Origin: a virus
Direction: 5' to 3' (one strand)
Length of the DNA stretch: 31,725 nucleotides
Virus record (IMG/VR): IMGVR_UViG_3300010157_000173
Span: 1-31,725 of that record
In this document: piece after piece, positions 7,282 to 15,647 of the stretch
Layout of the letters: each line of letters opens with the position of its first letter
How positions within the stretch are numbered: the stretch's first letter is position 1
Notes under the pieces: model-generated
What the model was told of the DNA's origin: nothing
Databases searched by the model: none
Seen by the model: only the letters and a program-made list of their open reading frames with translations
Position numbers and translations under genes: made by a program

Positions 7282-7577
7282 GACCAGTAATAGATGCTTT
7301 TTTGTTAGGGAAAGCTAAAAAAATAACAAATACAGAATCAACAGGGGATAAATTATTTCTTTTTGGTAATTGTATAGCTAAATGGGTAAATATGGAAATA
7401 TGGATTTCTAATGGTAACTATCCTTTATCAGCTACTACAAAAGATAGGTTAAATGGATTAGGAGCCCATATTACTACTAAAAAAAGTATACATTATCTTA
7501 ATGGTATAGAATGGGATGGCTCATGGATAAACATTAATCACAAACCAGAAATTAAACAAGAAAAAACATTATTTTAA
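7263..7577 (+). CDS. Conserved phage hypothetical protein, 104 aa
   Basis: Contains the run N-T-x-S-T-G, L-F-L-F-G-N, I-W-I-S-N-G, then T-T-K-D-R-L-N-G-L and Y-L-N-G-I-E-W-D-G-S-W-I, an arrangement I associate with a widespread phage hypothetical family of unknown function. The regular beta-turn rich pattern suggests a small beta-sandwich. The start overlaps the preceding gene by 19 bases; there is no later in-frame Met before the conserved block. It ends two bases before the RIIA-like gene and carries a copy of the AATTAAACAA word at 7550-7559 near its end. Confidence 0.7.
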   Translation: MCRKSIRPVIDAFLLGKAKKITNTESTGDKLFLFGNCIAKWVNMEIWISNGNYPLSATTKDRLNGLGAHITTKKSIHYLNGIEWDGSWININHKPEIKQEKTLF

Positions 7578-7579
7578 AG

Positions 7580-9880
7580 ATGATATTAAATCAAGCAAAT
7601 AGTAGAGATATTCAAATAGAAGGTATTGAAGATTCAAAGCAAATGAATATTTCTTTATCACAAGAAACTCAAAGCCATATTATTAAAGTTTTAACAGAAA
7701 CTTATAAATATCCAGCTAAAAGTATTGTAAGAGAAAATTTTTCTAATCATTGGGATAGCCATTATGAAAATGGCAATATTGAAACTCCTATTTTAGTAAA
7801 ATTATATAAAAATGATACTTATAACTATACTTTAGAAACTCAAGATTTTGGATTGGGTATGTCTAAAGAAGAGTTTTATAAATATTATTTAGGTATCGGT
7901 GAATCTACTAAAAGAAATAAACCATTTTTAATTGGTGGTATGGGTATGGGTTGCAAAGCTGCATTATCCTATACTAATTCTTTTGAAGTAATTACAAGAA
8001 AAAATGGGGTTGAGTGTAAATTTCTAATATATAAAGGTGAAGAATTCCCTGAATGTACAGAAATTTATGAAAAACCTACTACAGAAAGTAATGGGGTAAC
8101 TATTAAAGTTCCTGTAGACAGATATGATTTTTCTTCTTTTAAAGAAGCTATTAAAACTCAATTATGTTATTTTCCAACAGCATTGATTCAAATTGAAGGA
8201 GATACATTTGATTATAAAAACGCTAAATTATTTGAGAATGATTTATTTATTTGGTCAGAAATTAACCCAGAAGAAAAATTACATATATCTTTTAATAATT
8301 GTAATTACCCTATTGATTGGGATGTTTTAAAAACAGATAAAATTTATTTACCTGTAGCTATTAAAATAGCTATTGACTCTGGGGTAACTCCAGAATTTAA
8401 TAGAGAATCATTACAATATTCTAAAGCAACTAAAGAATTAATCCTCTCTAAAATCAAAGAAATTGCTTCATGGTTTGTAAATAAATACAATGAAGAAAAT
8501 AATAAAGAATTTGATACCATTAGAGAGATTTATGATCAATTAGAGTATGATAATAAACAAGTTACTATAACTAATAAAACTTTTAATGTAAAAGATATTA
8601 CTAAATATAGTGATATTCAATTAGTAGATTGGAAAGTAAAAGGGTATAGTAATTTACAGCCTTTGAAATGGTTTACTTCTAGAAAATCTGATATGTTTGA
8701 GGAATATCAACAAATTGCTAAATATAATGGTAGAACTTGGTCAACTAAAAGATGTTATGATAAAAGATACACTAATTTTAATAATTCAAGATACCAATTT
8801 GTAATTTGTGAAGGTGTACCAACTATTCATTTAAAACAATATTTAATTAACAAATTCCCAAGAAAAGAATTAATTGTTTTAAAAAGAAGTAAAAAATTAA
8901 AATTATTTGGTTCCACTTCTTATATGGATATTTGTAAATTATATAATTGGTCAAAAGACAAATGGAGAACAATTATTCAAGATTGGCAAAGATTTGAAAA
9001 TGAGTTTATTTCTACAATTCCTAATTTTACAGGTGTTCAAGAAACCCCAGAATATATTAAATTTGTAGAAGATTATAAAGAAGAACAAAAAGCTAACAGA
9101 AAATCTGGGTATTATTCTGGGAATTACAAAACTTTAGATAAACAAAAAGGGGATATAACTATTTCTTATTGTAGAAGTAAAGAAATTGGTATTGGATATA
9201 TGTTTGAGAAGAAAGCTATACCTTTAACTAATTTGTATAAAGAAAAATGTATTAATTTATATTTTACAGAAGATACCGATAAACAATTAGCTTCTAATTT
9301 ATACGATTTATTAAGACAAAAAGTAAAAGTATGTTTTATAGGAAAACAAGAAATTAAAAAAGTAACAAATATTAAACAATTTTATAATTATAAACAATTT
9401 ATGGATAGTAAATTTTTCAAAAGAATAGTAACTAGTCAATTATTTGCAAATACAATAGAGCAATATGAAACAATTTTAGAAAAAGAAGGTATGAGTATTA
9501 TCAAAAATTGTGTTGAACCATTTGATAATGATATTAACACTTTAAGAAAATACACAAGTAAAAATGGAAGACAAATTAAAGATAATGAAGTATTAGAATC
9601 AATGAAATCTGTTGCAAAAGAACAAAATTTATATGATTTTGAACTTTGGGATGTTTATCAAAGAGTAAAAACTAATATAGATAAATATAGTTTTGTATCT
9701 TTATTAAAAAATCCTAATAGTTATTGGACTAAAGAAACTACAAAAGAAATGAATTCTTTAATCACTCAAATTATGTATCATAAATTTATCACAAATAAAC
9801 AACTTCCAGAAGGTTTGGAAATTCAATTTGTAGAAAAAGAAAAAGTAGAATTACAAGAACCAGAAGAAATCATGGCATAA
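7580..9880 (+). CDS. rIIA: RIIA-like GHKL ATPase (phage exclusion-resistance protein)
   Basis: Large protein (766 aa) with an N-terminal GHKL (Bergerat) ATP-binding fold. The N-box is R-E-N-F-S-N-H-W-D-S (Glu52, Asn56, Asp59); the G1 box is DFGLGM (89-94); the G2 box is GGMGMGCKAA (119-128). The remainder is Lys- and aromatic-rich with no further motif. T4 rIIA, a membrane-associated protein that protects against prophage-encoded exclusion, has similar length and architecture. The pairing with a RIIB-like gene 390 bases downstream makes the assignment much stronger than the ATPase motif alone. It ends with its own terminator-like hairpin. Biochemical role remains unclear even in T4. Confidence 0.8.
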   Translation: MILNQANSRDIQIEGIEDSKQMNISLSQETQSHIIKVLTETYKYPAKSIVRENFSNHWDSHYENGNIETPILVKLYKNDTYNYTLETQDFGLGMSKEEFYKYYLGIGESTKRNKPFLIGGMGMGCKAALSYTNSFEVITRKNGVECKFLIYKGEEFPECTEIYEKPTTESNGVTIKVPVDRYDFSSFKEAIKTQLCYFPTALIQIEGDTFDYKNAKLFENDLFIWSEINPEEKLHISFNNCNYPIDWDVLKTDKIYLPVAIKIAIDSGVTPEFNRESLQYSKATKELILSKIKEIASWFVNKYNEENNKEFDTIREIYDQLEYDNKQVTITNKTFNVKDITKYSDIQLVDWKVKGYSNLQPLKWFTSRKSDMFEEYQQIAKYNGRTWSTKRCYDKRYTNFNNSRYQFVICEGVPTIHLKQYLINKFPRKELIVLKRSKKLKLFGSTSYMDICKLYNWSKDKWRTIIQDWQRFENEFISTIPNFTGVQETPEYIKFVEDYKEEQKANRKSGYYSGNYKTLDKQKGDITISYCRSKEIGIGYMFEKKAIPLTNLYKEKCINLYFTEDTDKQLASNLYDLLRQKVKVCFIGKQEIKKVTNIKQFYNYKQFMDSKFFKRIVTSQLFANTIEQYETILEKEGMSIIKNCVEPFDNDINTLRKYTSKNGRQIKDNEVLESMKSVAKEQNLYDFELWDVYQRVKTNIDKYSFVSLLKNPNSYWTKETTKEMNSLITQIMYHKFITNKQLPEGLEIQFVEKEKVELQEPEEIMA

Positions 9881-9885
9881 ATTAT

Positions 9886-9942
9886 AGTAAGGGTATAACT
9901 TGTCTATTTTAAATAATTAGTCAGGTTATATCTTTACTTTTT
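9886..9942 (+). terminator. Terminator-like hairpin after RIIA
   Basis: AGTAAGGGTATAAC (9886-9899) pairs with GTTATATCTTTACT (9925-9938), 14 pairs including two G-U, followed by TTTT. The 25-base loop is long, but the stem and T-run are convincing in the only gap between RIIA and the next gene. Confidence 0.65.
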
Positions 9943-9958
9943 AAAAATTAAAAGAAAA

Positions 9959-10267
9959 ATGAAAGATTATTTAGGAAATGAAATAAAAGCTGGAGATATA
10001 GTGGTAAAACCCAGAGCAGGTGATTTTCATCTTTATATTATAGCTAGAATTACACCAAAAGCTGTAATATTACTAAATGAAGGTACTGAGTGGCATACTG
10101 ATAATACAAATAATATTAGAAATTTTAAAAGAATTATTAAAGAATATAGAACTAAATCAGAGCAAGTTATAGTAGCCACAGAACAATTAAAAGAAAGATT
10201 TACCCATTTTCATAAAATAGAAATAGATTATTACAATAACAATTATAAACAAAAACAAACATTATAA
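9959..10267 (+). CDS. Hypothetical protein between RIIA and RIIB, 102 aa
   Basis: Begins with Y-L-G-N-E-I-K-A-G-D-I-V-V, the start of a small SH3/KOW-like beta-barrel seen in many phage proteins ('designed' to open with G-D-x-V), followed by a basic, helical C-terminal half with K-E-R-F and Y-Y-N-N-N repeats. No family name can be given. It follows the terminator and joins RIIB through a TAATG junction, so the two are likely co-expressed. Confidence 0.65.
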   Translation: MKDYLGNEIKAGDIVVKPRAGDFHLYIIARITPKAVILLNEGTEWHTDNTNNIRNFKRIIKEYRTKSEQVIVATEQLKERFTHFHKIEIDYYNNNYKQKQTL

Positions 10268-11562
10268 TGGAAAACAAAAACATTTTTAGCAAAGCATTTG
10301 ACTATGTTATAGGTAGAAAACCTAAAGAAAAAGCAGTAGTAGAATCTTACAAAGATTTTGTAAGAGAATTAACAAAATTAAATAAAATTATTTATGATGC
10401 TACTTCTAAACATTGTCAAGTAATAGTAGGTGAAGATATTATTACAGGAACTGTAGATAATATGACTGAAGAAATTAGACAACAGTTAAAAACAGGTAGT
10501 TATCAAGAAATTACTCAAATTTTAGCACCAAAAGTAGAAATAACAAAAGACAATGAAGAATTAATAGTAGAACAACATTTAGATGTATTTGAAGATAATG
10601 AAGATTTTGATGTAGTAGGAAATGAAGTTTACTTTAAAAATGTGAAATCATTAGCTATACCTAAATCTATTGTTATGGTATTTGTAGAATTACTTGATAA
10701 ATTAGATATTTACCAAGGAACAAAAAAGTTTTATCAATATGAAGAACAATATGAAACAATGAAAGCTTTTACTTGGAAATTATTAAGTAATCCTATAGAA
10801 GAATCTAGAAATAATCTAATGGATTATATCAAAAAATTCAATGTGAAGATGAGTACATCAGGAAACCTTGTCATGTTTAGAAATATTGTTTCTACAGGTA
10901 AAAAAGATAAAAGTTATATAGAATATATTTCTAAAGAATATTTTAGAATAAAAGGGAACAAAAAATCTCCAAAACATTACACTGTATATGAAGATAATGG
11001 CAACTATTTTACTAAATTAACAGTAAACGGTGGTGATGCTTTTGCTAAAAATTTAGGTTGTTTGCATGATTTATATCAAAACTTATCTAAAGAAACATCT
11101 AATACATACACAGATAACCACACAAAAACTTACAAAATTTCTTTGGGCAGCATCTATCGTATTAGAGAAGAAGATATTGATAAAAATATGAATGGTTCAT
11201 GCGGTGGATTCTTACACTTAACTGCTGGGGAACATGCCTATGACTACAGTAGTTTTGGAAATACTTCTGTATGCGTTTTAGTAAATCCTATGAATGCTGC
11301 TAAGATGAGAACAGCTAGTGAAGGCAAAATTGGAGTAACAGAAATGTTTATTTGTTGTAAAATAGATAATGAAAATGATATTCCAGATTTAGCTCATTTT
11401 GATGGAGAGTACGAGCAATTAACTTTAGCAGATATTAAAGCATCTTTAGAAGCTAAAACATTAGATAAATTCTCTGTTACAGATGATGTAACTTCTATGA
11501 ATTATAATGAACTTTTATTAATGCAACAATATTTACAAAATAGAATTGTTAAAATTAATTAA
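10267..11562 (+). CDS. rIIB: RIIB-like protein
   Basis: 431 residues. The C-terminal two-thirds shows the RIIB pattern: a segment R-N-N-L-M-D-Y-I-K-K-F followed by the 'test-G-N-L-V-M-F-R-N-I' strand (about 185-210), then about 310-365 a block with C-G-G-F-L-H-L, A-G-E-H-A-Y-D-Y, and V-N-P-M-N-A-A-K-M like the G-L-H-x-G-S-x-x-Y-A and V-x-P-x-D-V-V-S blocks of RIIB-like phage proteins. T4 rIIB is 312 aa; the extra length here is an N-terminal acidic domain (residues 1-150) that includes T-G-T-V-D-N-M-T-E-E-I. In T4, RIIB acts with RIIA. Gene order here supports partnership. Ends at a strong terminator. Confidence 0.75.
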   Translation: MENKNIFSKAFDYVIGRKPKEKAVVESYKDFVRELTKLNKIIYDATSKHCQVIVGEDIITGTVDNMTEEIRQQLKTGSYQEITQILAPKVEITKDNEELIVEQHLDVFEDNEDFDVVGNEVYFKNVKSLAIPKSIVMVFVELLDKLDIYQGTKKFYQYEEQYETMKAFTWKLLSNPIEESRNNLMDYIKKFNVKMSTSGNLVMFRNIVSTGKKDKSYIEYISKEYFRIKGNKKSPKHYTVYEDNGNYFTKLTVNGGDAFAKNLGCLHDLYQNLSKETSNTYTDNHTKTYKISLGSIYRIREEDIDKNMNGSCGGFLHLTAGEHAYDYSSFGNTSVCVLVNPMNAAKMRTASEGKIGVTEMFICCKIDNENDIPDLAHFDGEYEQLTLADIKASLEAKTLDKFSVTDDVTSMNYNELLLMQQYLQNRIVKIN

Positions 11563-11575
11563 ACAATAACCAAAT

Positions 11576-11613
11576 ACAGCCTACAGATTATTATATTTGT
11601 AGGCTGTTTTTTA
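11576..11613 (+). terminator. Intrinsic terminator after RIIB
   Basis: ACAGCCTACA (11576-11585) pairs perfectly with TGTAGGCTGT (11598-11607), followed by T-rich sequence. The 12-base loop and the adjacent stem contain TATATTTG (11592-11599), matching the Bacteroidota -7 promoter consensus TAnnTTTG, so the next unit may start from within the terminator. Confidence 0.85.
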
Positions 11614-11623
11614 ATTAAAAATT

Positions 11624-11854
11624 ATGCAAAAAACATTTGAAGAAATAATGAATGAGGTAGATGAAAAATATTACTGGGAAAATAATTATTATTTATCTAA
11701 AACTAATGAAATAGAATTTGCTGAAACATGCATGAAAATAGTAAGAGAACAAACTATAAAAGAATGTTTAGATATTTGTCAATCTACTTTTGATATTGAT
11801 TATTGCGAAAAACAAATTAATGATTTATCTAAAAACAATATTAGAAAGTTATGA
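11624..11854 (+). CDS. Hypothetical protein, 76 aa
   Basis: Acidic and probably all-helical; contains three Cys (residues about 36, 47 and 61) with E-C-L-D-I-C spacing but no clear zinc motif. It opens the accessory gene block just after the RIIB terminator and its stop overlaps the next start (ATGA). Function unknown. Confidence 0.6.
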   Translation: MQKTFEEIMNEVDEKYYWENNYYLSKTNEIEFAETCMKIVREQTIKECLDICQSTFDIDYCEKQINDLSKNNIRKL

Positions 11855-12027
11855 ATCAAATAGCTGAAAAAAGAAAAGAAAATAAATCTAAATTAATATT
11901 AGATGTTGTTCATGATTTAATGGAAAATCAGTATGATAGTCAACAATATATAAAAGATTTATTAATAGAAGCATTATCTAAAAGAAATCAAAAAGAATTA
12001 AAACAAATATTATATGGCTGGGAATAA
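11851..12027 (+). CDS. Hypothetical helical protein, 58 aa
   Basis: Too short for standard gene finding. Sequence is charged and helical: residues 1-15 basic, residues 15-58 a long amphipathic pattern (L-I-L-D-V-V-H-D-L, D-L-L-I-E-A-L, L-K-Q-I-L). The start is fixed by an ATGA overlap with the preceding stop. Its 3' end overlaps the next gene by 14 bases. Confidence 0.55.
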   Translation: MNQIAEKRKENKSKLILDVVHDLMENQYDSQQYIKDLLIEALSKRNQKELKQILYGWE

Positions 12028-12283
12028 ATATTATTTCATTTCAGTTACAGAAATGAACGGAGAACAAGAATACTATTTACCAATAGTTAGAGAGCTAGAT
12101 AGTAGAAAATCAATAGCTAAATTAGCTGATGATATTGCTAAAACATGGTATGATTCTTATAATTGTAAACCAAAATTTGAAGATGAAGGGTATTATCATT
12201 TAGGTGGTTTAGTACATGTTTCAATTAATTGCTGGAGAGAAATTACAGAAATAGAATATCAATTATTAAAAAGATTTATATGA
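12014..12283 (+). CDS. Hypothetical protein, 89 aa
   Basis: Opens with K-Y-Y-F-I-S-V-T-E-M-N-G-E-Q-E-Y, then a helical segment with W-Y-D, then G-Y-Y-H-L-G-G-L-V-H-V and W-R-E-I-T-E-I-E. This alternating strand pattern (strand-helix-strand-strand ending in W-R-E-I) is one I associate with small uncharacterised proteins of Bacteroidota phages. No function known. Stop overlaps the next start by four bases. Confidence 0.65.
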   Translation: MAGNKYYFISVTEMNGEQEYYLPIVRELDSRKSIAKLADDIAKTWYDSYNCKPKFEDEGYYHLGGLVHVSINCWREITEIEYQLLKRFI

Positions 12284-12729
12284 TAAAGCATAAAGAATAC
12301 TTAGAAATTAATCACACTATAAGTAATAAAAATATAAAAGTGATTAGAAATCAATTGTCTACTAAATTAGTAGAGGAAAACCCTGAATATTTATTTGTAT
12401 TTGCTGAGAATAGTAAATTAGAAGGTTATAGACCACAATTAATAATTAGAGAATGTCAAAATGTATTTCCTTTAACTATACAAAAAGGAATTAATGAATG
12501 GTTTAAATCTGATGATTTATGGGATATTTTAGAAAAAGAGTTAGAAAATTTATTAGAAATTCACTTGAATATAATGAATAAAACATCAAAATACAAAGGT
12601 ATTTGTTTTCAAGAACAAGGCATAGGTTCTAAAGAATGTATGTTTAGATATGATTTATATTCTTATTTACAACTTTCTGAATATTTATTTAAATTCTTTA
12701 ATTTTAATAACTTACAAACTCTTTCATAA
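12280..12729 (+). CDS. Hypothetical protein, 149 aa
   Basis: Not recognised. Mixed alpha/beta composition with a W-F-K-S-D-D-L-W-D-I-L helix near the middle and a C-terminal F-N-F-N-N-L stretch. The frame is open from 12229, but I choose the ATG at 12280 because it forms an ATGA junction with the stop of the preceding gene, the rule at most junctions here, and removes a 55-base overlap. Its stop shares a base with the next start (TAATG). Confidence 0.6.
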   Translation: MIKHKEYLEINHTISNKNIKVIRNQLSTKLVEENPEYLFVFAENSKLEGYRPQLIIRECQNVFPLTIQKGINEWFKSDDLWDILEKELENLLEIHLNIMNKTSKYKGICFQEQGIGSKECMFRYDLYSYLQLSEYLFKFFNFNNLQTLS

Positions 12730-12884
12730 TGTCACAAGAAAAAAAAGAACAAAAAAGAAGAGATTTAATGGCTAAAATGATAATTCAAGACAGAGAAGAT
12801 TCTGCTGAAAGGGGATTGGTAGCAGTGATTTGTTTTATAATTTTACCATTGCTATTTATATTATATTATAAAATTTTTAATTAA
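12729..12884 (+). CDS. Small single-pass membrane protein, 51 aa
   Basis: Residues 1-28 are highly charged (Lys, Arg, Glu); residues 30-46 form one hydrophobic helix (VAVICFIILPLLFILYY) ending in a short basic tail. Such a highly charged cytoplasmic head with a single C-terminal anchor is typical of small phage membrane peptides. The start is supported by a TAATG junction. Function unknown. Confidence 0.6.
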   Translation: MSQEKKEQKRRDLMAKMIIQDREDSAERGLVAVICFIILPLLFILYYKIFN

Positions 12885-12920
12885 ATTTATGACACCAATT
12901 GAAAAAGCAAAAAAAAAATT

Positions 12921-13106
12921 ATGACATTAGAAAGAAAAATAGCTTTATTAGATAAATCAGATGTTTTATCTTTATTAAAAGAATTTGGTATTACACAACA
13001 ACAAATTGAGGATAAAACTAAAGAATTAAAAGATAGAATGTCTGATTTATTAAAGGAAGCTGATAAAAAACAATATAAATTAGATTATAAATTTTATGGG
13101 GAATAA
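12921..13106 (+). CDS. Hypothetical helical protein, 61 aa
   Basis: Highly charged, with heptad-like hydrophobics (L-L-D-K-S-D-V-L-S-L-L, I-E-D-K-T-K-E-L-K-D-R-M) suggesting a coiled coil over residues 3-50. Its end overlaps the GIY-YIG-type gene by 11 bases. No family identified. Confidence 0.55.
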   Translation: MTLERKIALLDKSDVLSLLKEFGITQQQIEDKTKELKDRMSDLLKEADKKQYKLDYKFYGE

Positions 13107-13536
13107 TTGGAGATATAAAGGAAAAGATATTAAAGTACTACCAAATTGTTTTGGATTTACTTATAAAATTTGGCTAATTAAAGATATAGATGGTTACAAA
13201 AATGGAACTATATATATTGGGAAAAAACAACTAAATTCTGTAAGAAAAACCAAAATCTCTAGAAAAGAGAAAGCAGCTACAGGTAATAATAGAAAAAAGT
13301 TTAAAAAAGTAGTTACACCTATGGATTGGGAAAACTATTGGAGTTCCTCTTTAGTGATTAAACAATTAATTGAAAAGTATGGTAATCAAATATTTAGAAG
13401 AGAAATTTTAGAATTTTATCCTGATAAATACAATTTGTCTTTTGGAGAGTTAAAACAAATGTTTTTACATAAAATTTATGAAGTTCCAACTTTAAATGGT
13501 ACTGTAGGTAGATATTATATAAATAAATTAAAATGA
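13096..13536 (+). CDS. GIY-YIG-type putative endonuclease (SegE-like)
   Basis: N-terminal signature F-T-Y-K-I-W-L-I (residues 21-28), then G-T-I-Y-I-G-K-K-Q (about 37-45) is the phage GIY-YIG variant seen in SegE-like endonucleases, followed by a basic K-K-F-K-K-V region, then W-E-N-Y-W-S-S-S (about 77-84), I-x-Q-L-I-E-K-Y-G, and F-R-R-E-I-L with a likely catalytic Glu (near 102). A final E-L-K-Q-M-F helix completes the pattern. At 146 aa it is a compact single-domain enzyme without NUMOD modules. It overlaps its neighbours at both ends, so it may be domesticated rather than a recent insertion. Either a homing nuclease or a host-DNA-degrading nuclease is possible. Confidence 0.65.
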   Translation: MGNNWRYKGKDIKVLPNCFGFTYKIWLIKDIDGYKNGTIYIGKKQLNSVRKTKISRKEKAATGNNRKKFKKVVTPMDWENYWSSSLVIKQLIEKYGNQIFRREILEFYPDKYNLSFGELKQMFLHKIYEVPTLNGTVGRYYINKLK

Positions 13537-13784
13537 AAAAATGTTTTAGCTGTAAACTAACCCTACCTTTATTTTGTTTTAGTAAAAATAAAAGAACATT
13601 TCAATTAAAATCAGATAAAGGTAGGAATATAGTTTGTTTAAGATGTAACTATAATTATATTAAACAAGATATGTTTTGTTGGTATTTTTCCAATAGCTTA
13701 GGTAAATTTGTAAGAAAAGAGTTTAAAAGTAAACTAGATATAATTAAACATTTAATTAAAACATATAATGGAGGAAATAGATGA
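13533..13784 (+). CDS. Zinc-ribbon-like hypothetical protein, 83 aa
   Basis: Two Cys pairs, CFSC (residues 4-7) and CLRC (35-38), separated by 27 residues, fit a small four-Cys zinc ribbon. The rest is basic and aromatic. It is translationally coupled to the GIY-YIG-type gene (ATGA). Nucleic-acid binding is a reasonable inference; beyond that nothing can be said. Confidence 0.6.
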   Translation: MKKCFSCKLTLPLFCFSKNKRTFQLKSDKGRNIVCLRCNYNYIKQDMFCWYFSNSLGKFVRKEFKSKLDIIKHLIKTYNGGNR

Positions 13785-13840
13785 TAATTTTAGAAAAAAA
13801 AACAAATAAAACTTTGTTTAAAATAAAACAATTAAATTAA
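13781..13840 (+). CDS. Possible 19-residue peptide
   Basis: Starts in an ATGA junction with the zinc-ribbon gene and encodes a basic peptide (M-I-I-L-E-K-K). It fills most of the gap before the AAA ATPase. Could be chance; listed because the junction follows the local rule. Confidence 0.25.
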   Translation: MIILEKKTNKTLFKIKQLN

Positions 13841-13851
13841 AAAAAATTACA

Positions 13852-14685
13852 ATGATTAGAACAATAATAAATTACACTGATAATAAAGTAATGTTAAATG
13901 ATGCAGAAGTTTTTGACACTTTTAAAACTTTACAACCTAATTTTTATACACTTGAATATGACATACACAGGCAATTTAAGAATTTTAAAAAGAATGAAAT
14001 GCCTAAAGTTTTTTCTTTAATGCCTTGTGATGAATTTAATAATTTAGATGATTATATTAATACCTTTTTAAGTAAGGATTATGAAGATCTTTGTTTAAAA
14101 ACTAATATGTTATATAAATCAGGAGTTTTATTATATGGTAAACCTGGTTACGGTAAAAGTAATTTTGTAAATTATATAATAAGTAAAACTATAAAAAATA
14201 AAAATGCTTGTGTTTTTTCCTTAAATACAATTTTAGATATTGAAAATATAATGAATTTAAGCAAAGATTTAAGGTTATTACAAAATAATTTATTTGTTTT
14301 TATTTTTGAAGAATTAGATCAAATAATAAGAGATAGCTCTTATGCAGAAGGTTTGTTAAAAAACTTTATGGATGGTATTAACTCTATAAATAATTGTTTA
14401 TTTATTGGAACAACAAATTATATTGATAATATTCCTAAAGCACTATGTGAAAGACCTTCTAGGTTTAGAAAATCTTACAAAATAGAAGCATCTTCTAATT
14501 TAGAAGAAAATAAGAAATGGATAAAAGAAATAATTACTAAATTTAATAGTAATTTATCAGAAAAAGAATCTGAAGATTTATGTGAAAAATGTTTAAATAA
14601 ATCAATCGATGAAATAAAACATACTATTATTGATTTTTGTCTAAATATAAAAGATATAAATATAAATAAAAAATTGGGATTTTAA
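13852..14685 (+). CDS. AAA-family ATPase
   Basis: A 277-residue AAA+ ATPase. Walker A is GKPGYGKS at residues 96-103, Walker B is FVFIFEELD (148-156) with Glu in place of the usual first Asp, sensor 1 is GTTN (186-189), and an arginine-finger-like ERPSRFR follows at 200-206. The layout (about 90-residue N-terminal region, one AAA module, short helical C-terminus) resembles the single-module phage ATPases related to the FtsH/Bcs1 branch. Substrate unknown; it could remodel a protein complex or load a DNA enzyme. It has its own 11-base A-rich leader and is followed with no gap by the next gene. Confidence 0.8.
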   Translation: MIRTIINYTDNKVMLNDAEVFDTFKTLQPNFYTLEYDIHRQFKNFKKNEMPKVFSLMPCDEFNNLDDYINTFLSKDYEDLCLKTNMLYKSGVLLYGKPGYGKSNFVNYIISKTIKNKNACVFSLNTILDIENIMNLSKDLRLLQNNLFVFIFEELDQIIRDSSYAEGLLKNFMDGINSINNCLFIGTTNYIDNIPKALCERPSRFRKSYKIEASSNLEENKKWIKEIITKFNSNLSEKESEDLCEKCLNKSIDEIKHTIIDFCLNIKDININKKLGF

Positions 14686-14922
14686 ATGGAACAAATTAAA
14701 GAATTTTTATTAAAAAATGGGTTTAAACAATTTTCAGAAGATGTTTATACAAATAATAAATGTGCTTTAAGTTATTTAGAAAATAAACATACATATAAAA
14801 TAATATTTCAGTTATCAATAAATGATTCAGAAGTAGAATTATATTCTCCAGATTTAAATATTTATTGGCTTGTAGGAGTATTAACATGGTATGGATTAAT
14901 AGATAAAAATTATAAACAATGA
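14686..14922 (+). CDS. Hypothetical protein, 78 aa
   Basis: Begins with an amphipathic helix (I-K-E-F-L-L-K-N-G-F) followed by strands with Y-K-I-I-F-Q-L and W-L-V-G-V-L-T-W-Y-G-L. The opening 'helix then G-F-K-x-F' recurs at 22909, and both may belong to the same broad class of small phage proteins. Starts directly after the AAA ATPase stop, so the two are co-transcribed. Confidence 0.6.
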   Translation: MEQIKEFLLKNGFKQFSEDVYTNNKCALSYLENKHTYKIIFQLSINDSEVELYSPDLNIYWLVGVLTWYGLIDKNYKQ

Positions 14923-15146
14923 ATAAAGAAATTTTAAAGTATTTACCAACACATATTGATGAATCTGATTTACAATGGTCTGGAAATATAGATAATAAAG
15001 ATGTAGCTGTATTTTTTGATAATAGTGAGTATAGTGTATTTAGTACAGAAGGTTATCATGGAACAATGGAATTAGGATTTACTATGTCTGAATTGTTGCA
15101 TGTAGCTAAACATAAACCAATACCTTATATTTTAATAAGAATATAA
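14919..15146 (+). CDS. Hypothetical protein, 75 aa
   Basis: Acidic, unrecognised. Contains W-S-G-N-I-D-N-K-D-V-A-V-F-F and Y-S-V-F-S-T-E-G-Y-H-G-T-M-E strands, suggesting a small beta-rich fold. ATGA overlap with its upstream neighbour and TAATG with the downstream one place it inside a coupled chain. Confidence 0.6.
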   Translation: MNKEILKYLPTHIDESDLQWSGNIDNKDVAVFFDNSEYSVFSTEGYHGTMELGFTMSELLHVAKHKPIPYILIRI

Positions 15147-15316
15147 TGAATAAGATAATAGCAATAATAGAAGTACTAATTATATTAGCTTTAGTACAAT
15201 GGTACGTGATACCTAATTGGCATTATCACCCATTAACATTTTCTGATTTATTTGTATTAGAAGCTTTTTATTTTTTAGGGGATAATTTATATAAACAATT
15301 AAAAAGTAAAGTATAA
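15146..15316 (+). CDS. Small membrane protein, 56 aa
   Basis: Residues 4-18 (IIAIIEVLIILALVQ) are a hydrophobic segment; a polar W-H-Y-H-P loop follows; residues 31-44 (LTFSDLFVLEAFYFL) are a second, weaker one; the C-terminus is basic. The layout echoes the peptide at 2187-2366 and could be a distant paralog. Both ends use one-base TAATG overlaps. Confidence 0.6.
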   Translation: MNKIIAIIEVLIILALVQWYVIPNWHYHPLTFSDLFVLEAFYFLGDNLYKQLKSKV

Positions 15317-15405
15317 TGGATACAGTAATGTTTAATCTAATGTTAGATAATATTAGTCAAGAAGAATTAAAAGAATTATTTGAATTAATAAAAGAAAGTA
15401 TATGA
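15316..15405 (+). CDS. Possible 29-residue peptide
   Basis: A short acidic helix (E-E-L-K-E-L-F-E-L-I-K-E). It is bracketed by a TAATG start and an ATGA end, and without it the coupling chain would break; this is the main argument for translation. Function unknown. Confidence 0.4.
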   Translation: MDTVMFNLMLDNISQEELKELFELIKESI

Positions 15406-15644
15406 AAAATTATAAAAGAAGAAAAAATTATTATAATGCTACTAAAGAAGAGCAAAAACTTATGGATGATTTGGAAAATGGTTTATTAAAAACTGATACT
15501 GAAGAAGAACAAGAAATTTATAATAAAGCTTTAATGTTAAAAACAAAAGACTCTATTTATGGTGGCTTGGCTTTTTGGTTTCAGAAAAGAAAACCAGAAC
15601 CCCCATTATTTAAAATGAATATAGATTTTAAAGAACAAGAATAA
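15402..15644 (+). CDS. Hypothetical protein, 80 aa
   Basis: Basic N-terminus (residues 1-12, K-N-Y-K-R-R-K-N-Y-Y), acidic middle (T-E-E-E-Q-E-I), and a Pro/aromatic patch near 55-70 (A-F-W-F-Q-K-R-K-P-E-P-P). The bipolar charge could suit a DNA- or protein-binding adaptor. No family recognised. Confidence 0.6.
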   Translation: MKNYKRRKNYYNATKEEQKLMDDLENGLLKTDTEEEQEIYNKALMLKTKDSIYGGLAFWFQKRKPEPPLFKMNIDFKEQE

Positions 15645-15647
15645 ATT

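Noticed and set aside
12889-12924. 11-residue ORF bridging to 12921
   Set aside because: Has an ATGA overlap but too short to support; probably leader sequence.
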